Shown here piece by piece: positions 7,634 through 15,742 of a DNA stretch of 25,082 nt. Each line of letters starts with the position of its first letter. The stretch's first letter is position 1. Origin of the DNA: Candidatus Aminicenantota bacterium. Its GTDB lineage: Bacteria > Acidobacteriota > Aminicenantia > UBA2199. Location: assembly GCA_023136725.1 (NCBI GenBank), contig JAGLQR010000002.1, forward strand, positions 1 to 25,082, written 5' to 3'. Below the pieces are notes generated by a model. That model ran no database searches. It was not told the origin of the DNA and was given only the letters and a program-made list of their open reading frames with translations. Made by a program: the position numbers and the translations under genes.

Positions 7634-8635
7634 ATGGGATCATTAAACAGAGAAAATATAGTTTATCTTACGGGAGGTGAAGCAAGGGAGAATGCATCCA
7701 GGCTTAAACCATGGAAAAGGTACAAAACCTGTGTGATACTTAAAGTTGATATTAAAAAAAGAACTGCCGAGAGGATTATTGAGCATAAAACACCCTCAGA
7801 AGCATGCTTGATCGAAGATGATCCGGCCATAATGTTTAAATCTGCATCTATAAAAAACGGCCGTATTTACGTTTGCAGCCAGACTGAAGTATTGATATAT
7901 TCGGCGAAAGATTACAAGATGATAAAATACATCTCTCTACCCTTGTTCAATGATCTGCATCATGTGACTCCAACTGATCGGGGTACAATTATGGTGGCAG
8001 TTAGCGGCCTTGATCTTGTTATTGAGATCACCGAAGAAGGAAATATCCTTAATGAATGGAGTGTTACAGGTGAGGATACCTGGAAAAGATTCGATCGTAA
8101 GAAGGATTACAGGATGGTCCTTACTACAAAACCTCACAGATCGCATCCTAATTTTGTTTTCAGTATCAATGGCGATCACTGGGTTACCAGATTCCATCAA
8201 ATGGATGCTGTTTGTCTAAATGCTCAAAAAGAGAGGATTGAAATTGGCGTGGGTTTTCCGCATGATGGTGTTAAATTTAAGGATAAAATTTATTTTACTA
8301 CAGTAAATGGTAAAATTGCTGTAATTTCTGAAAAGACGGGGAAAGTGGAGAGAGTATTTGATCTAAATGAAATGACCGACTTGAAAAATACTGCCCTGGG
8401 TTGGTGTCGTGGAATAAAAATTGTAAGTGACAGTGTTGTTATTGTCGGATTCGGCAGGTTAAGACAGACAAAGTATCAGGAGAATATAAGATGGGTGAAA
8501 TATCTTGTTCGTGGAACGAGGATACCCAGGGGTCTTCCTACCAGGATTGCGGCATATGATCTTAAGGAAGAAAAATTATTATGGGAGTTAAATCTGGAAG
8601 AATATGGAATGCATGCAGTTTTTTCGATATTGTGA
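7634..8635 (+). CDS. unrecognised His-rich beta-propeller-like protein
   Basis: I do not recognise this 333-residue protein with certainty. It is built from short beta-strand repeats, for example GRIYVCSQTEVLIYS, GTIMVAVSGLDLVIEI and DKIYFTTVNGKIAVIS, which suggests a beta-propeller. Histidines sit in conserved-looking turns: 109-110 (NDLHHV), 168 and 171 (KPHRSHPN), 188, 210 (FPHDGV) and 327 (YGMHAV). Such spaced His motifs recall the central-channel histidines of arylsulfotransferases or four-His metal propellers, but this is analogy only. There is no signal peptide or membrane helix, so it appears cytosolic. It starts six bases after the flippase and precedes a methyltransferase and an AlkP-family enzyme. 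A role in modifying or trimming a sugar intermediate is possible; a structural role cannot be excluded. Confidence 0.6.
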   Translation: MGSLNRENIVYLTGGEARENASRLKPWKRYKTCVILKVDIKKRTAERIIEHKTPSEACLIEDDPAIMFKSASIKNGRIYVCSQTEVLIYSAKDYKMIKYISLPLFNDLHHVTPTDRGTIMVAVSGLDLVIEITEEGNILNEWSVTGEDTWKRFDRKKDYRMVLTTKPHRSHPNFVFSINGDHWVTRFHQMDAVCLNAQKERIEIGVGFPHDGVKFKDKIYFTTVNGKIAVISEKTGKVERVFDLNEMTDLKNTALGWCRGIKIVSDSVVIVGFGRLRQTKYQENIRWVKYLVRGTRIPRGLPTRIAAYDLKEEKLLWELNLEEYGMHAVFSIL

Positions 8636-8688
8636 CCGGAACTAATGGGCATAATCAATTTTGTAAGTAAGGAAAGACAGGATAAGTA

Positions 8689-9612
8689 ATGGCTGGGATA
8701 AATAATAAAATTAATTCATTTTTTAAATTAATTGTAACAAAAGTAATATTTAATTCCCCTGTCCGTCTGACCAGGTCCGGCTGGGGAAAAGTAATGAGAA
8801 ACATGATCGGATCTCTTTTTGTAGTTGATGTAAGAAAACTTTTATCAGAGCAAACCTTAGAGGGTAAAGAATTCACTAAAATTGTTTCAGCAGTCCGGAT
8901 CGGGAGAGCATGGAGATATACTGAACAATCCCGCCACTCAGAAGCGGATGAAATCATACAGGAAGTATTAACAGGAGATAACAAAATTATACTTGATGTT
9001 GGCGCATCAGATGGGCAGGCTTCAGTGGAATTGATAAATAAACTGAAAAACAGGTTGAAGATATATTATTTAACTGATATTTGCTTTGATGTTGATATTA
9101 TGGTTAAAAAAAATAAATTCTATTTTTTCTATCCGGATAGTAAAAAGTGTTTTATGGTAATTTCAAATAGATTTACATTTTATAGAGATCCGGGAAGTTT
9201 TCTTAATCCATTAAAAATATTTTCAATGTTTGCTCTTTGCCAAAAATATGATGAAAAAAAAACAAGAAGGATCAATTTGTTGAATCCGGATATTGTCAAA
9301 TTAAGTGAAGATAATAATAAAATAAGAATAATTGAGTGGGATCTGTTTGATAAATGGGAAGAACATTCTCCTGATCTTATAAAGGTGGCTAATGTTCTTA
9401 ATAGAGCTTATTTTAAAAAAAAGGATATCAAAAAGGGATTAAACAATTTTATGAGAATTCTGAAAGAGGGAGGATTTTTGCTCTTACACGATAATAAACA
9501 CGAATCAAAATGGTCACTTTTTGAAAAAAAGAACTCAGTTCTCTATTTGAGAAAAAATAGAAACGGCGGAAGTGAAATAGAAAAATTAGTTTATGAATCA
9601 GGTGATCGATGA
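8689..9612 (+). CDS. class I SAM-dependent methyltransferase
   Basis: Motif I of Rossmann methyltransferases is at residues 101-111 (ILDVGASDGQA; Asp103, Gly105, Gly109). An acidic motif II follows at YYLTDICFD. A late DLIKVANVLNRAYF...LKEGGFLLLHDN segment matches the strand 4/5 region of these enzymes. The about 60 residues before motif I and the long Lys/Phe-rich insert after motif II are variable and probably hold acceptor specificity. An AGGA at 8679-8682, six bases before ATG 8689, supports the start. The stop overlaps the following start as ATGA, so expression is coupled to the AlkP enzyme. Composition is very AT-rich, unlike the AlkP gene. O-methylation of a sugar is the likely job; the substrate is unknown. 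Confidence 0.78.
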   Translation: MAGINNKINSFFKLIVTKVIFNSPVRLTRSGWGKVMRNMIGSLFVVDVRKLLSEQTLEGKEFTKIVSAVRIGRAWRYTEQSRHSEADEIIQEVLTGDNKIILDVGASDGQASVELINKLKNRLKIYYLTDICFDVDIMVKKNKFYFFYPDSKKCFMVISNRFTFYRDPGSFLNPLKIFSMFALCQKYDEKKTRRINLLNPDIVKLSEDNNKIRIIEWDLFDKWEEHSPDLIKVANVLNRAYFKKKDIKKGLNNFMRILKEGGFLLLHDNKHESKWSLFEKKNSVLYLRKNRNGGSEIEKLVYESGDR

Positions 9613-11264
9613 AGAAGAAAATAGAGTTTTCTGATCAAACAAAAAAAATTATCATCCTGGGATGGGATGGTGCTACATTTAAAATTCTTGATGAGATGGT
9701 GGAAAAGGGACTCATGCCCAACCTGAAGAATATTATTAACAATGGAGTACGGAGTGAATTGTTATCTACAATTCCTCCAATAACAGGGCCTGCATGGACA
9801 AGTTTTAATACGGGTAAAAAGCCTGAAGGACATGGTGTTTTCAGTTTCTTTAAATCTCCATCAGAAAGCCTTGATATTGCAGATATTGAAAGACATGATG
9901 CTCGGAGTATCGATGGTTTATCCTACTGGAATATCCTGAATCATTCAGGAAAGAAATGTATTGTGGTAGATTTTCCATTGACAGATCCTGTTGAGGAGAT
10001 AGACGGGTTGATGATCTCAGGAATGTTATCAAGGGGAAGAAGGAAGGCGTTGGTATATCCGGAATCTGTCAAAAAAGAGATAGAAAAAGAATTAAGCATT
10101 TTTTTTGAAAAGGCTATAACAGACGGGATAAATGTGTCTGAAAGTTATTTGAACCACCTGATCCGGTCACTTGAGGAAAAGTCCGAACTCGATCTTTATT
10201 TAATGAGGAATAAGCAATGGGACCTGTTTTCGACAGTATATTCTGCTGTAGACACGCTTCAGCACTATTTCTGGAATTATATTGACCCCACATCAATTCA
10301 ATATACAAAGAATTCCGGAATAAAAAAGAAGATCGATGAATTCTTTATCAAACTGGATGATATCCTCGGGAAATATTGTGATGAGCTGGGGAGTGAAGGA
10401 AACCTGATAGTTGTATCCGATCACGGTTTCGGCCCGAAAGATTATATTTTTTATGTAAATAATTTTTTATTGAAGAATGACTATCTATCTCTGGAGAGTG
10501 AAAACCTGAGCAGGGCAAAGTATAAATATATTCTGAAAAAAATAATGTATAAGCTTGATATATTTAATTTGAAAAGATTTGTAAAAATAGAGACAAGGGG
10601 GAAAATTAACAGATCACTCGAGCCAATAGCAAAAATAGACTGGGCCCATTCAAAAGCAGGTTTCAGGTCAAACAATGAATATGGAGTTTATATTAACAGA
10701 AAGGGGAAATATCCGGGAGGAATTGTTGAAGATGAAGAATATGATTCTGTAATGGAAAACCTCATAAAGGGTTTCCTTAACGAAAGAAATAGTTTTAATG
10801 GTGAAAAAATCTTTAAGCAGGTTTTGCCCGGATATTCAATTTATCCGGGTGGGAAACATTCAGCTGATGCACCCGATATAATGTTGATACCAGAGAGAGG
10901 GGTAACTCTGGGGGGATTTAATTATTCTGATCTGGAAGTGGTTCTAAAAGAGAATAGTGGCCTTCTGACAGGTTTTCATGAGCCTGAAGGAATATTCATC
11001 GGATTTGGTCCCGGTTTTGAAAATGGATGTGTGATAACCGATCCTCTATTTATCTATGATATTGCACCTATTATACTCCATCTTGCCGGAATTGAGCCCC
11101 TGATGGATATGGATGGAAATATTGTTCAGGGAATTCTAAATAGTGATAATGTGAGGAGAAAAAAGGTCAGATCCTCAGGCATAAAGAAGAAATTTGTTGG
11201 AGTGGATGATTTTAATGATTCCGAGACAATTGAGGCCCTGAGGGGGCTTGGTTATCTGGATTAA
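9609..11264 (+). CDS. AlkP-superfamily type I phosphodiesterase-like enzyme
   Basis: This is a two-metal phospho- or sulfo-hydrolase/transferase of the alkaline phosphatase superfamily, closest in pattern to the nucleotide pyrophosphatase/phosphodiesterase group. The expected ligands are visible: Asp20 in GWDGATF, likely nucleophile Thr59 in PPITGPAWTSF, the TGKKPEGHG block after it, Asp215 and His219 in VDTLQHYFW, Asp271 and His272 in VSDHGFG, and His457 in GFHEPEG. All are present, so the enzyme should be active. No signal peptide or membrane helix precedes Asp20, so it is probably cytosolic. That differs from periplasmic phosphoethanolamine or phosphoglycerol transferases. It ends EALRGLGYLD, a tail common in this group. 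It overlaps the methyltransferase by ATGA. The substrate is unknown. Confidence 0.85.
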   Translation: MKKKIEFSDQTKKIIILGWDGATFKILDEMVEKGLMPNLKNIINNGVRSELLSTIPPITGPAWTSFNTGKKPEGHGVFSFFKSPSESLDIADIERHDARSIDGLSYWNILNHSGKKCIVVDFPLTDPVEEIDGLMISGMLSRGRRKALVYPESVKKEIEKELSIFFEKAITDGINVSESYLNHLIRSLEEKSELDLYLMRNKQWDLFSTVYSAVDTLQHYFWNYIDPTSIQYTKNSGIKKKIDEFFIKLDDILGKYCDELGSEGNLIVVSDHGFGPKDYIFYVNNFLLKNDYLSLESENLSRAKYKYILKKIMYKLDIFNLKRFVKIETRGKINRSLEPIAKIDWAHSKAGFRSNNEYGVYINRKGKYPGGIVEDEEYDSVMENLIKGFLNERNSFNGEKIFKQVLPGYSIYPGGKHSADAPDIMLIPERGVTLGGFNYSDLEVVLKENSGLLTGFHEPEGIFIGFGPGFENGCVITDPLFIYDIAPIILHLAGIEPLMDMDGNIVQGILNSDNVRRKKVRSSGIKKKFVGVDDFNDSETIEALRGLGYLD

Positions 11265-11268
11265 TGTT

Positions 11269-12684
11269 ATGAAACGTTTAACATTGCTAACCTTTCTTCT
11301 CCTCCTCCTAATTATAAATCATATTTTTTACAACCTGTTTCCCGAAGAGAAAGGCCTTTTGTATTATTTCATCGGTTTCAGCTTTGTGTTTCAGATACTT
11401 GTTCCTCTATTCAAAATTATTCAGAAAAGGTCAGATCTTTTTGACCCTTTTATTCTTTTCCTGTTTCTTTTTCAGTTCTTTTATTTTGTACATCCTATTC
11501 AGATCATTCTTAATGGTCCTACAGTCTGGATAACAAAAAATATATTTGATGTAAAGATTGCTGTAAAAATGTTCCACTATATAAATGTTGCTTTAATAGC
11601 ATTTTATTTGGGATATTTTTCACTGAAAGGAGAAGCAAAAAGGAAAAATAATTTTGAGGAATTTTCTCTGAACCGAAATGAGATTATAACAGGGAAATTT
11701 ATCAGTATTATATTTGTTATCATAGGATTCTTTGCTTTTTTTTTAATCATTAAAGACAATTTTGTGTTCTATATTTCACACTTGGAATTAAGAGCCCTCT
11801 CAATCCGGGGCCATGGAATTCTTGTTTTTCTTGCCCATTTGACACCTGTGGGCATTTTCGGATACTTTTATTTTTCAATGTCCAGGGAGAAAAAACTAAA
11901 ACCGGGCCTGATGCTTTTGACTTCATTGTTTCTACTGCTTTATCTTTTTGAAGGTTCCAGGGGGAGAGTATTTATTACAACTCTAGCATTGTTATTGTTC
12001 TATAATTATAAAATCAGGAATATCAAAATAAAAAATATTCTTGCCTTTTCGTTAATAACCTTTCTTCTCTTCTGGATGTTTGCCGGATTCAGGGCAAGTG
12101 GTAATTTTGATGATATGAACAAAGAGCGCAGTCGTCCCCTCATTAATGAGATGATAACAAAAATGTTTTACAGTACGGAACATTTTGTTATAACTATTTC
12201 CGAACCTCCGGAAAAAAAATTGTATGGGAAGAGTTATCTGGAGCCAGTGTTTGTATGGATGCCGGGGATATTCTGGGAGAAAAAACCTGTCGCCGGAATA
12301 GGTACAATTTATACTAATCATTATTTCCCGGGGAAAAAGGCCGGGGGGGTAAGTTTCGGCCCGGGTATAATCGGGGGGCCGCTGATGAATTTCGGCCCGG
12401 CAGGCATCGTCCTGGAATTGTTTCTCCTCGGATTATTACTAAAATTTATCTATATTAGATTTCTTAAAAGAGAAAAAAATCGATATTTAAGTGAAATGTT
12501 CTATTTTTTATCTTTGCCGGTAATTGTTTTTATTTCAGTTTCAAGAACTATTACAACCTCTTTTACTATGTTGCTGTTTTTTCTGATCCCGCTTGTGTTG
12601 CTCTTTCTGAGCTGTAAAATATTTCTTTTTATTATTCAAAAAAGAACTCAAATTCAGGAGATTTCAGATAAAAATGGAATTTAA
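11269..12684 (+). CDS. wzy: Wzy-like O-antigen/oligosaccharide repeat-unit polymerase
   Basis: This polytopic membrane protein has about a dozen hydrophobic segments and would link repeat units in the periplasm. A long loop between helices holds FEGSRGRVF and, later, WMPGIFWEKKPVAGIG and the glycine-rich GGPLMNFGPAGI. These match the 'W..KP...G' and 'G...E.G' features of oligosaccharide repeat-unit polymerases. I chose ATG 11269 (471 residues). A TTG at 11248 with AGGGGG just before it would add seven residues overlapping the AlkP gene. The stop overlaps the next GT4 by 11 bases. A seven-G run lies inside at 12343-12349. Together with flippase 2 this completes a Wzx/Wzy pair. Confidence 0.85.
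   Translation: MKRLTLLTFLLLLLIINHIFYNLFPEEKGLLYYFIGFSFVFQILVPLFKIIQKRSDLFDPFILFLFLFQFFYFVHPIQIILNGPTVWITKNIFDVKIAVKMFHYINVALIAFYLGYFSLKGEAKRKNNFEEFSLNRNEIITGKFISIIFVIIGFFAFFLIIKDNFVFYISHLELRALSIRGHGILVFLAHLTPVGIFGYFYFSMSREKKLKPGLMLLTSLFLLLYLFEGSRGRVFITTLALLLFYNYKIRNIKIKNILAFSLITFLLFWMFAGFRASGNFDDMNKERSRPLINEMITKMFYSTEHFVITISEPPEKKLYGKSYLEPVFVWMPGIFWEKKPVAGIGTIYTNHYFPGKKAGGVSFGPGIIGGPLMNFGPAGIVLELFLLGLLLKFIYIRFLKREKNRYLSEMFYFLSLPVIVFISVSRTITTSFTMLLFFLIPLVLLFLSCKIFLFIIQKRTQIQEISDKNGI
12343..12349 (+). repeat. seven-G homopolymer inside the polymerase gene
   Basis: A run of seven G is followed 23 bases later by a run of six G (12373-12378), both within the polymerase coding sequence. Length changes here would frameshift the polymerase. 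Most other long homopolymers in the window are A or T, so these G runs stand out. Confidence 0.6.
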
Positions 12685-13777
12685 TAAAACAGGTGTTTTG
12701 TTTCTTATCCCATCTCTTCGGGTCGGCGGTGCCGAAAGGCAAATTATGTATCTCTTGAATAATCTGGACAAGAAGAGATACACTACTTACATCTGTTTGT
12801 TTAAAGGGAGAGGGATGTATTATCCTAAAGTACATTCTGATGTAAAGGTCTTTTTTTGTTCAAATTATAAGAACATTATGAAAACGACCAGAGAGATCCG
12901 AAAAATTATTGAAAAGGAAAACATTGATATTGTTAATAGTTTTCTACCTACTGCAAATTTATATTTGTTTTTTCTCAGATTGTATCTGAAAAAGAAAGTG
13001 CGGCTTATAAGTTCCCAGAGGGGGATTCGTCACAATTATTTTAATAAGTGGACTTTGTTTGAGTTCCTGGCTCACAAGTCGGCAGATATGGTTGTAGCAA
13101 ACTCATTGGCCGTAAAAGAGAATATTACAAGGTTTCTGAAGATTGATCCCGTAAAGATTGTTGTTATCAATAACGGGGTTCCCTTCGTTGAAATTGATCA
13201 TGAGGAAAAAAGGAAACGTAGATCAGAAATTATTTTTGAGAATGACTATCCTGTTTTATTATCGATAGGAAGGTTTGATTCACAAAAAGGGCATCAATAC
13301 CTGATAAGATCTGTTGAGTTGTTATTAAACAGAGGAGTTAATGTTAATCTGATTATTGTAGGCGGAGGAGTTTTAAGAGATGAGATTGACAATCTCATTA
13401 TAAGAAAAGGACTTGGGAAATTTATAAAACTTTATAAAAATAGGGAAAGCATTAAAGAGTTTCTTCTGGCAGCAGATTGTTTTCTCCTTGCTACATTAAC
13501 AGAGGGTGCCTCAAATGTGATTATGGAAGCGATGGCATCATCTCTTCCTGTTATTACAACTGATATCCCTTCGAACAGAGAGCTGGTAGAAGATGGAGTA
13601 ACCGGCTTTCTTGTCCCCCCGCAAAGGCCTGACCTTTTTGCAGATAAGATCGAGCAGGTATTAAAAGATCCTGAAAAAATGGGTATAGCAGGAATGAGAG
13701 GGAGAGAAAAAATGAAAAAAAAATTCACTATTGAAAGAATGGTCGGAATGTATGAAAATTTATATGAAGATGCCTGA
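12674..13777 (+). CDS. GT4-family glycosyltransferase B
   Basis: This is a GT-B retaining glycosyltransferase of 367 residues. The N-terminal domain shows FLIPSLRVGGAERQIMYLL, the GG-A-E-R loop typical of GT4 acceptor domains. The second domain begins near SIGRFDSQKGHQYLI. The catalytic E-x7-E pair is Glu277 and Glu285 (EGASNVIME), followed by MASSLPVITTDIPSNRELV and the GVTGFLVPP end motif. ATG 12674 overlaps the polymerase by 11 bases. An AGGAG at about 12657-12661 lies 12 bases upstream, a long but possible spacing. It presumably adds one sugar of the repeat unit on the cytoplasmic face; the sugar is not predictable. Confidence 0.92.
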   Translation: MEFNKTGVLFLIPSLRVGGAERQIMYLLNNLDKKRYTTYICLFKGRGMYYPKVHSDVKVFFCSNYKNIMKTTREIRKIIEKENIDIVNSFLPTANLYLFFLRLYLKKKVRLISSQRGIRHNYFNKWTLFEFLAHKSADMVVANSLAVKENITRFLKIDPVKIVVINNGVPFVEIDHEEKRKRRSEIIFENDYPVLLSIGRFDSQKGHQYLIRSVELLLNRGVNVNLIIVGGGVLRDEIDNLIIRKGLGKFIKLYKNRESIKEFLLAADCFLLATLTEGASNVIMEAMASSLPVITTDIPSNRELVEDGVTGFLVPPQRPDLFADKIEQVLKDPEKMGIAGMRGREKMKKKFTIERMVGMYENLYEDA

Positions 13778-13812
13778 GAACAGGCTCTAAGATATATTTA
13801 CATAAGGGAAGA

Positions 13813-14574
13813 GTGATTACCAAAGAAAACTTCAGATATTTAATTGTTGCTTCACACCGCCGGTCGGGAACCCACCTTGTGATAGATTCGATCTTTAATA
13901 ATTTCTCTTCTGTTGCTCACGGCTATATTAATCTTGACCGGCTTTTGCCTGAAAGTTCACAAAAATTAAGTGTTGAGCGGTTTCAGAAGAAAATTAAAAG
14001 TAAAAAAATACGGATATTGAAAACCCATTCATTCGGTGATTTTTCACACTTTGATAAATGTAAGGTTGCTTCAGATTTCCTGAAAGAGGAAATAATCCCA
14101 TTCTCAAAGGTCATCTATGTTAGTAGAGACGGCAGGGATGTTCTGAATTCACTCTATTATTATATGATAGCCAAAGGGGTAAATTATAGTTCTTTCTCAA
14201 AGTTCCTCAGGAGCCGGAACAGTTCTGATCAAGTCTATACTGATCTGTCAAAGGTGGAGTTTCTAAGGGAGCATAAAAAAAGTTGGATCGGTGTTGAAAA
14301 TACTATAAGTGTCAGTTATGAAGATATGTGCACAGATTTCATTAAAACTATGAGCCGGATCGAAAATTTTCTTGGACTCGAAATAGTTAAAGCTCCTGAA
14401 AAGATCACTTTAAAAAAATATTCCAAAATATCTAGAGGGGTAAGGAGGTTGTTCCCATCATTCTTTAACTCAACGGCAATCCTCCCAAGGTCGGGTGGAT
14501 CGGGGGGATGGGAAAAGAATTTTTCGGATGAGGACTTTGAGTATTATAGTTCCGTAATAAAGGGTGTTTTATAA
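13813..14574 (+). CDS. PAPS-dependent sulfotransferase (sulfotransferase 3)
   Basis: The 5'-phosphosulfate loop is at residues 14-22 (SHRRSGTHL). The 3'-phosphate motif starts at Arg105 (SRDGRDVLNSLYYY). The C-terminal RSGGSGGWEKNFSDED corresponds to the usual 'G..G.W...F' end motif. At 253 residues it is slightly short but complete. The start is GTG 13813 with AGGGAA a few bases upstream. Apart from the two binding motifs it differs from sulfotransferases 1 and 2, so a distinct acceptor or position is likely. It sits between two GT4 genes, which suggests it acts on the same repeat unit. Confidence 0.88.
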   Translation: MITKENFRYLIVASHRRSGTHLVIDSIFNNFSSVAHGYINLDRLLPESSQKLSVERFQKKIKSKKIRILKTHSFGDFSHFDKCKVASDFLKEEIIPFSKVIYVSRDGRDVLNSLYYYMIAKGVNYSSFSKFLRSRNSSDQVYTDLSKVEFLREHKKSWIGVENTISVSYEDMCTDFIKTMSRIENFLGLEIVKAPEKITLKKYSKISRGVRRLFPSFFNSTAILPRSGGSGGWEKNFSDEDFEYYSSVIKGVL

Positions 14575-14578
14575 TCTA

Positions 14579-15742
14579 ATGAAAGTATTAATGGTAGTTG
14601 CAAGTCTCAACCCGGAATGGGGAGGGCCTGTAAAGGTTGTTAAACATAGTGTCGAACAATTGGTGAAAAATGGGGTTGATGTAACCATATTTTCACCTAT
14701 AAGCAGAAATGAGAAAAAATCAATTGTTTTTCCTGAGGGTGTGGATGTAAGACTCTTTAAGAGGAGTCTCCTGTCTAACTTCTGGACCGGTTTTTCTTTC
14801 AGCTTTATTAAACTATTAAAGCAAGAGATAAGAAACTTTGATATTGTCCATGTTCATGAATTATGGCATTTCCCCCATTTTCTGGCCTCCAGGCTTTCAA
14901 TAAAATACAATATCCCTTTTGTGATAACTGTTCATGGAGCATTAAGCTCTTTTGCTCTTCAGTTAAAATCTTTTAAGAAAAAGATCTTCGGGAATTTGTT
15001 TGAAAAAGAATTTTTTAGAAAAGCGTCAGGCATCCAGGCTATTACTAAAACAGAAATTGCACAGATAAAACAATTTGAACCAGGATCAAAGATCAAACTA
15101 ATATTTAATGGAATCCCTGAAAATGATGTGTCCGTTAAAGAAGGTGAAAATAATTTGTTGGATATTTACCCTGAAATAATCAATAAAAGGGTGGCTCTCT
15201 ACCTGGGAAGGATAGACAGGATAAAGGGGCTGGATATTCTGGTAGAATCTTTCAGTATTGTCTCTGCAGAATTTGATAACTTTATGTTAGTGATAGCCGG
15301 GCCTGACTTTGGGTATAAGAAAGCTCTGACCAGAATGATAAAAGAGAGAAAAATTGAAGATAAGGTGATCTTTACCGGAACACTCTCAGGTAAATTAAAG
15401 AGTGACGCCTTTAATAATTCAGATGTTTTTGTGCTGCCTTCTCACTCTGAAGCATTCAGTATTGCTGTGCTGGAGGCAATTTACAGCAAACTGCCTGTTA
15501 TTATCTCAAGGGAATGTAATTTCCCTGAGATAGAGGAGATTAATGCCGGAATTCTGATATATCCTGATAGTTCTTCGTTAACCGAAGCATTAAGATCAAT
15601 ATTGCATGAAAAGAATTATAAGAGTAATATGGGAGAAAAAGGGAGAGATTTTGTTATGAACAACTATACCTGGGAGAAGATTGTTTTCAATTTATTGAAC
15701 TGGTATAAATCAATTAAAAAAAATGAGAAGAACAGATCTTAG
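14579..15742 (+). CDS. GT4-family glycosyltransferase C
   Basis: This is a GT-B retaining glycosyltransferase of 387 residues from ATG 14579. GTG 14564 would add five residues but overlaps the previous gene. The N-terminal MVVASLNPEWGGPVKVV is a GT4 glycine-loop start, and DIVHVHELWHFP lies at the acceptor site region. The donor domain begins near YLGRIDRIKGLDILVESF. The E-x7-E pair is Glu291 and Glu299 (EAFSIAVLE), followed by SKLPVIISRECNFPEI. The WGGP start and HVHELWH region resemble enzymes that add the early sugars of colanic-acid-like units, but I would not assign a donor. It overlaps the acetyltransferase by 20 bases. Confidence 0.92.
   Translation: MKVLMVVASLNPEWGGPVKVVKHSVEQLVKNGVDVTIFSPISRNEKKSIVFPEGVDVRLFKRSLLSNFWTGFSFSFIKLLKQEIRNFDIVHVHELWHFPHFLASRLSIKYNIPFVITVHGALSSFALQLKSFKKKIFGNLFEKEFFRKASGIQAITKTEIAQIKQFEPGSKIKLIFNGIPENDVSVKEGENNLLDIYPEIINKRVALYLGRIDRIKGLDILVESFSIVSAEFDNFMLVIAGPDFGYKKALTRMIKERKIEDKVIFTGTLSGKLKSDAFNNSDVFVLPSHSEAFSIAVLEAIYSKLPVIISRECNFPEIEEINAGILIYPDSSSLTEALRSILHEKNYKSNMGEKGRDFVMNNYTWEKIVFNLLNWYKSIKKNEKNRS

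Noticed and set aside
8010..8219. 69-codon plus-strand ORF inside the propeller gene
   Set aside because: Out-of-frame shadow of the 333-residue protein, without a ribosome site or motif.
7634..8635. Firm annotation of the propeller protein as an arylsulfotransferase
   Set aside because: No signal peptide and no family motif that I can align with confidence; the histidine pattern alone is not enough.
945..14574. Sulfotransferases as recent tandem duplicates
   Set aside because: They share only the PAPS-binding motifs; lengths, middle regions and base composition differ.
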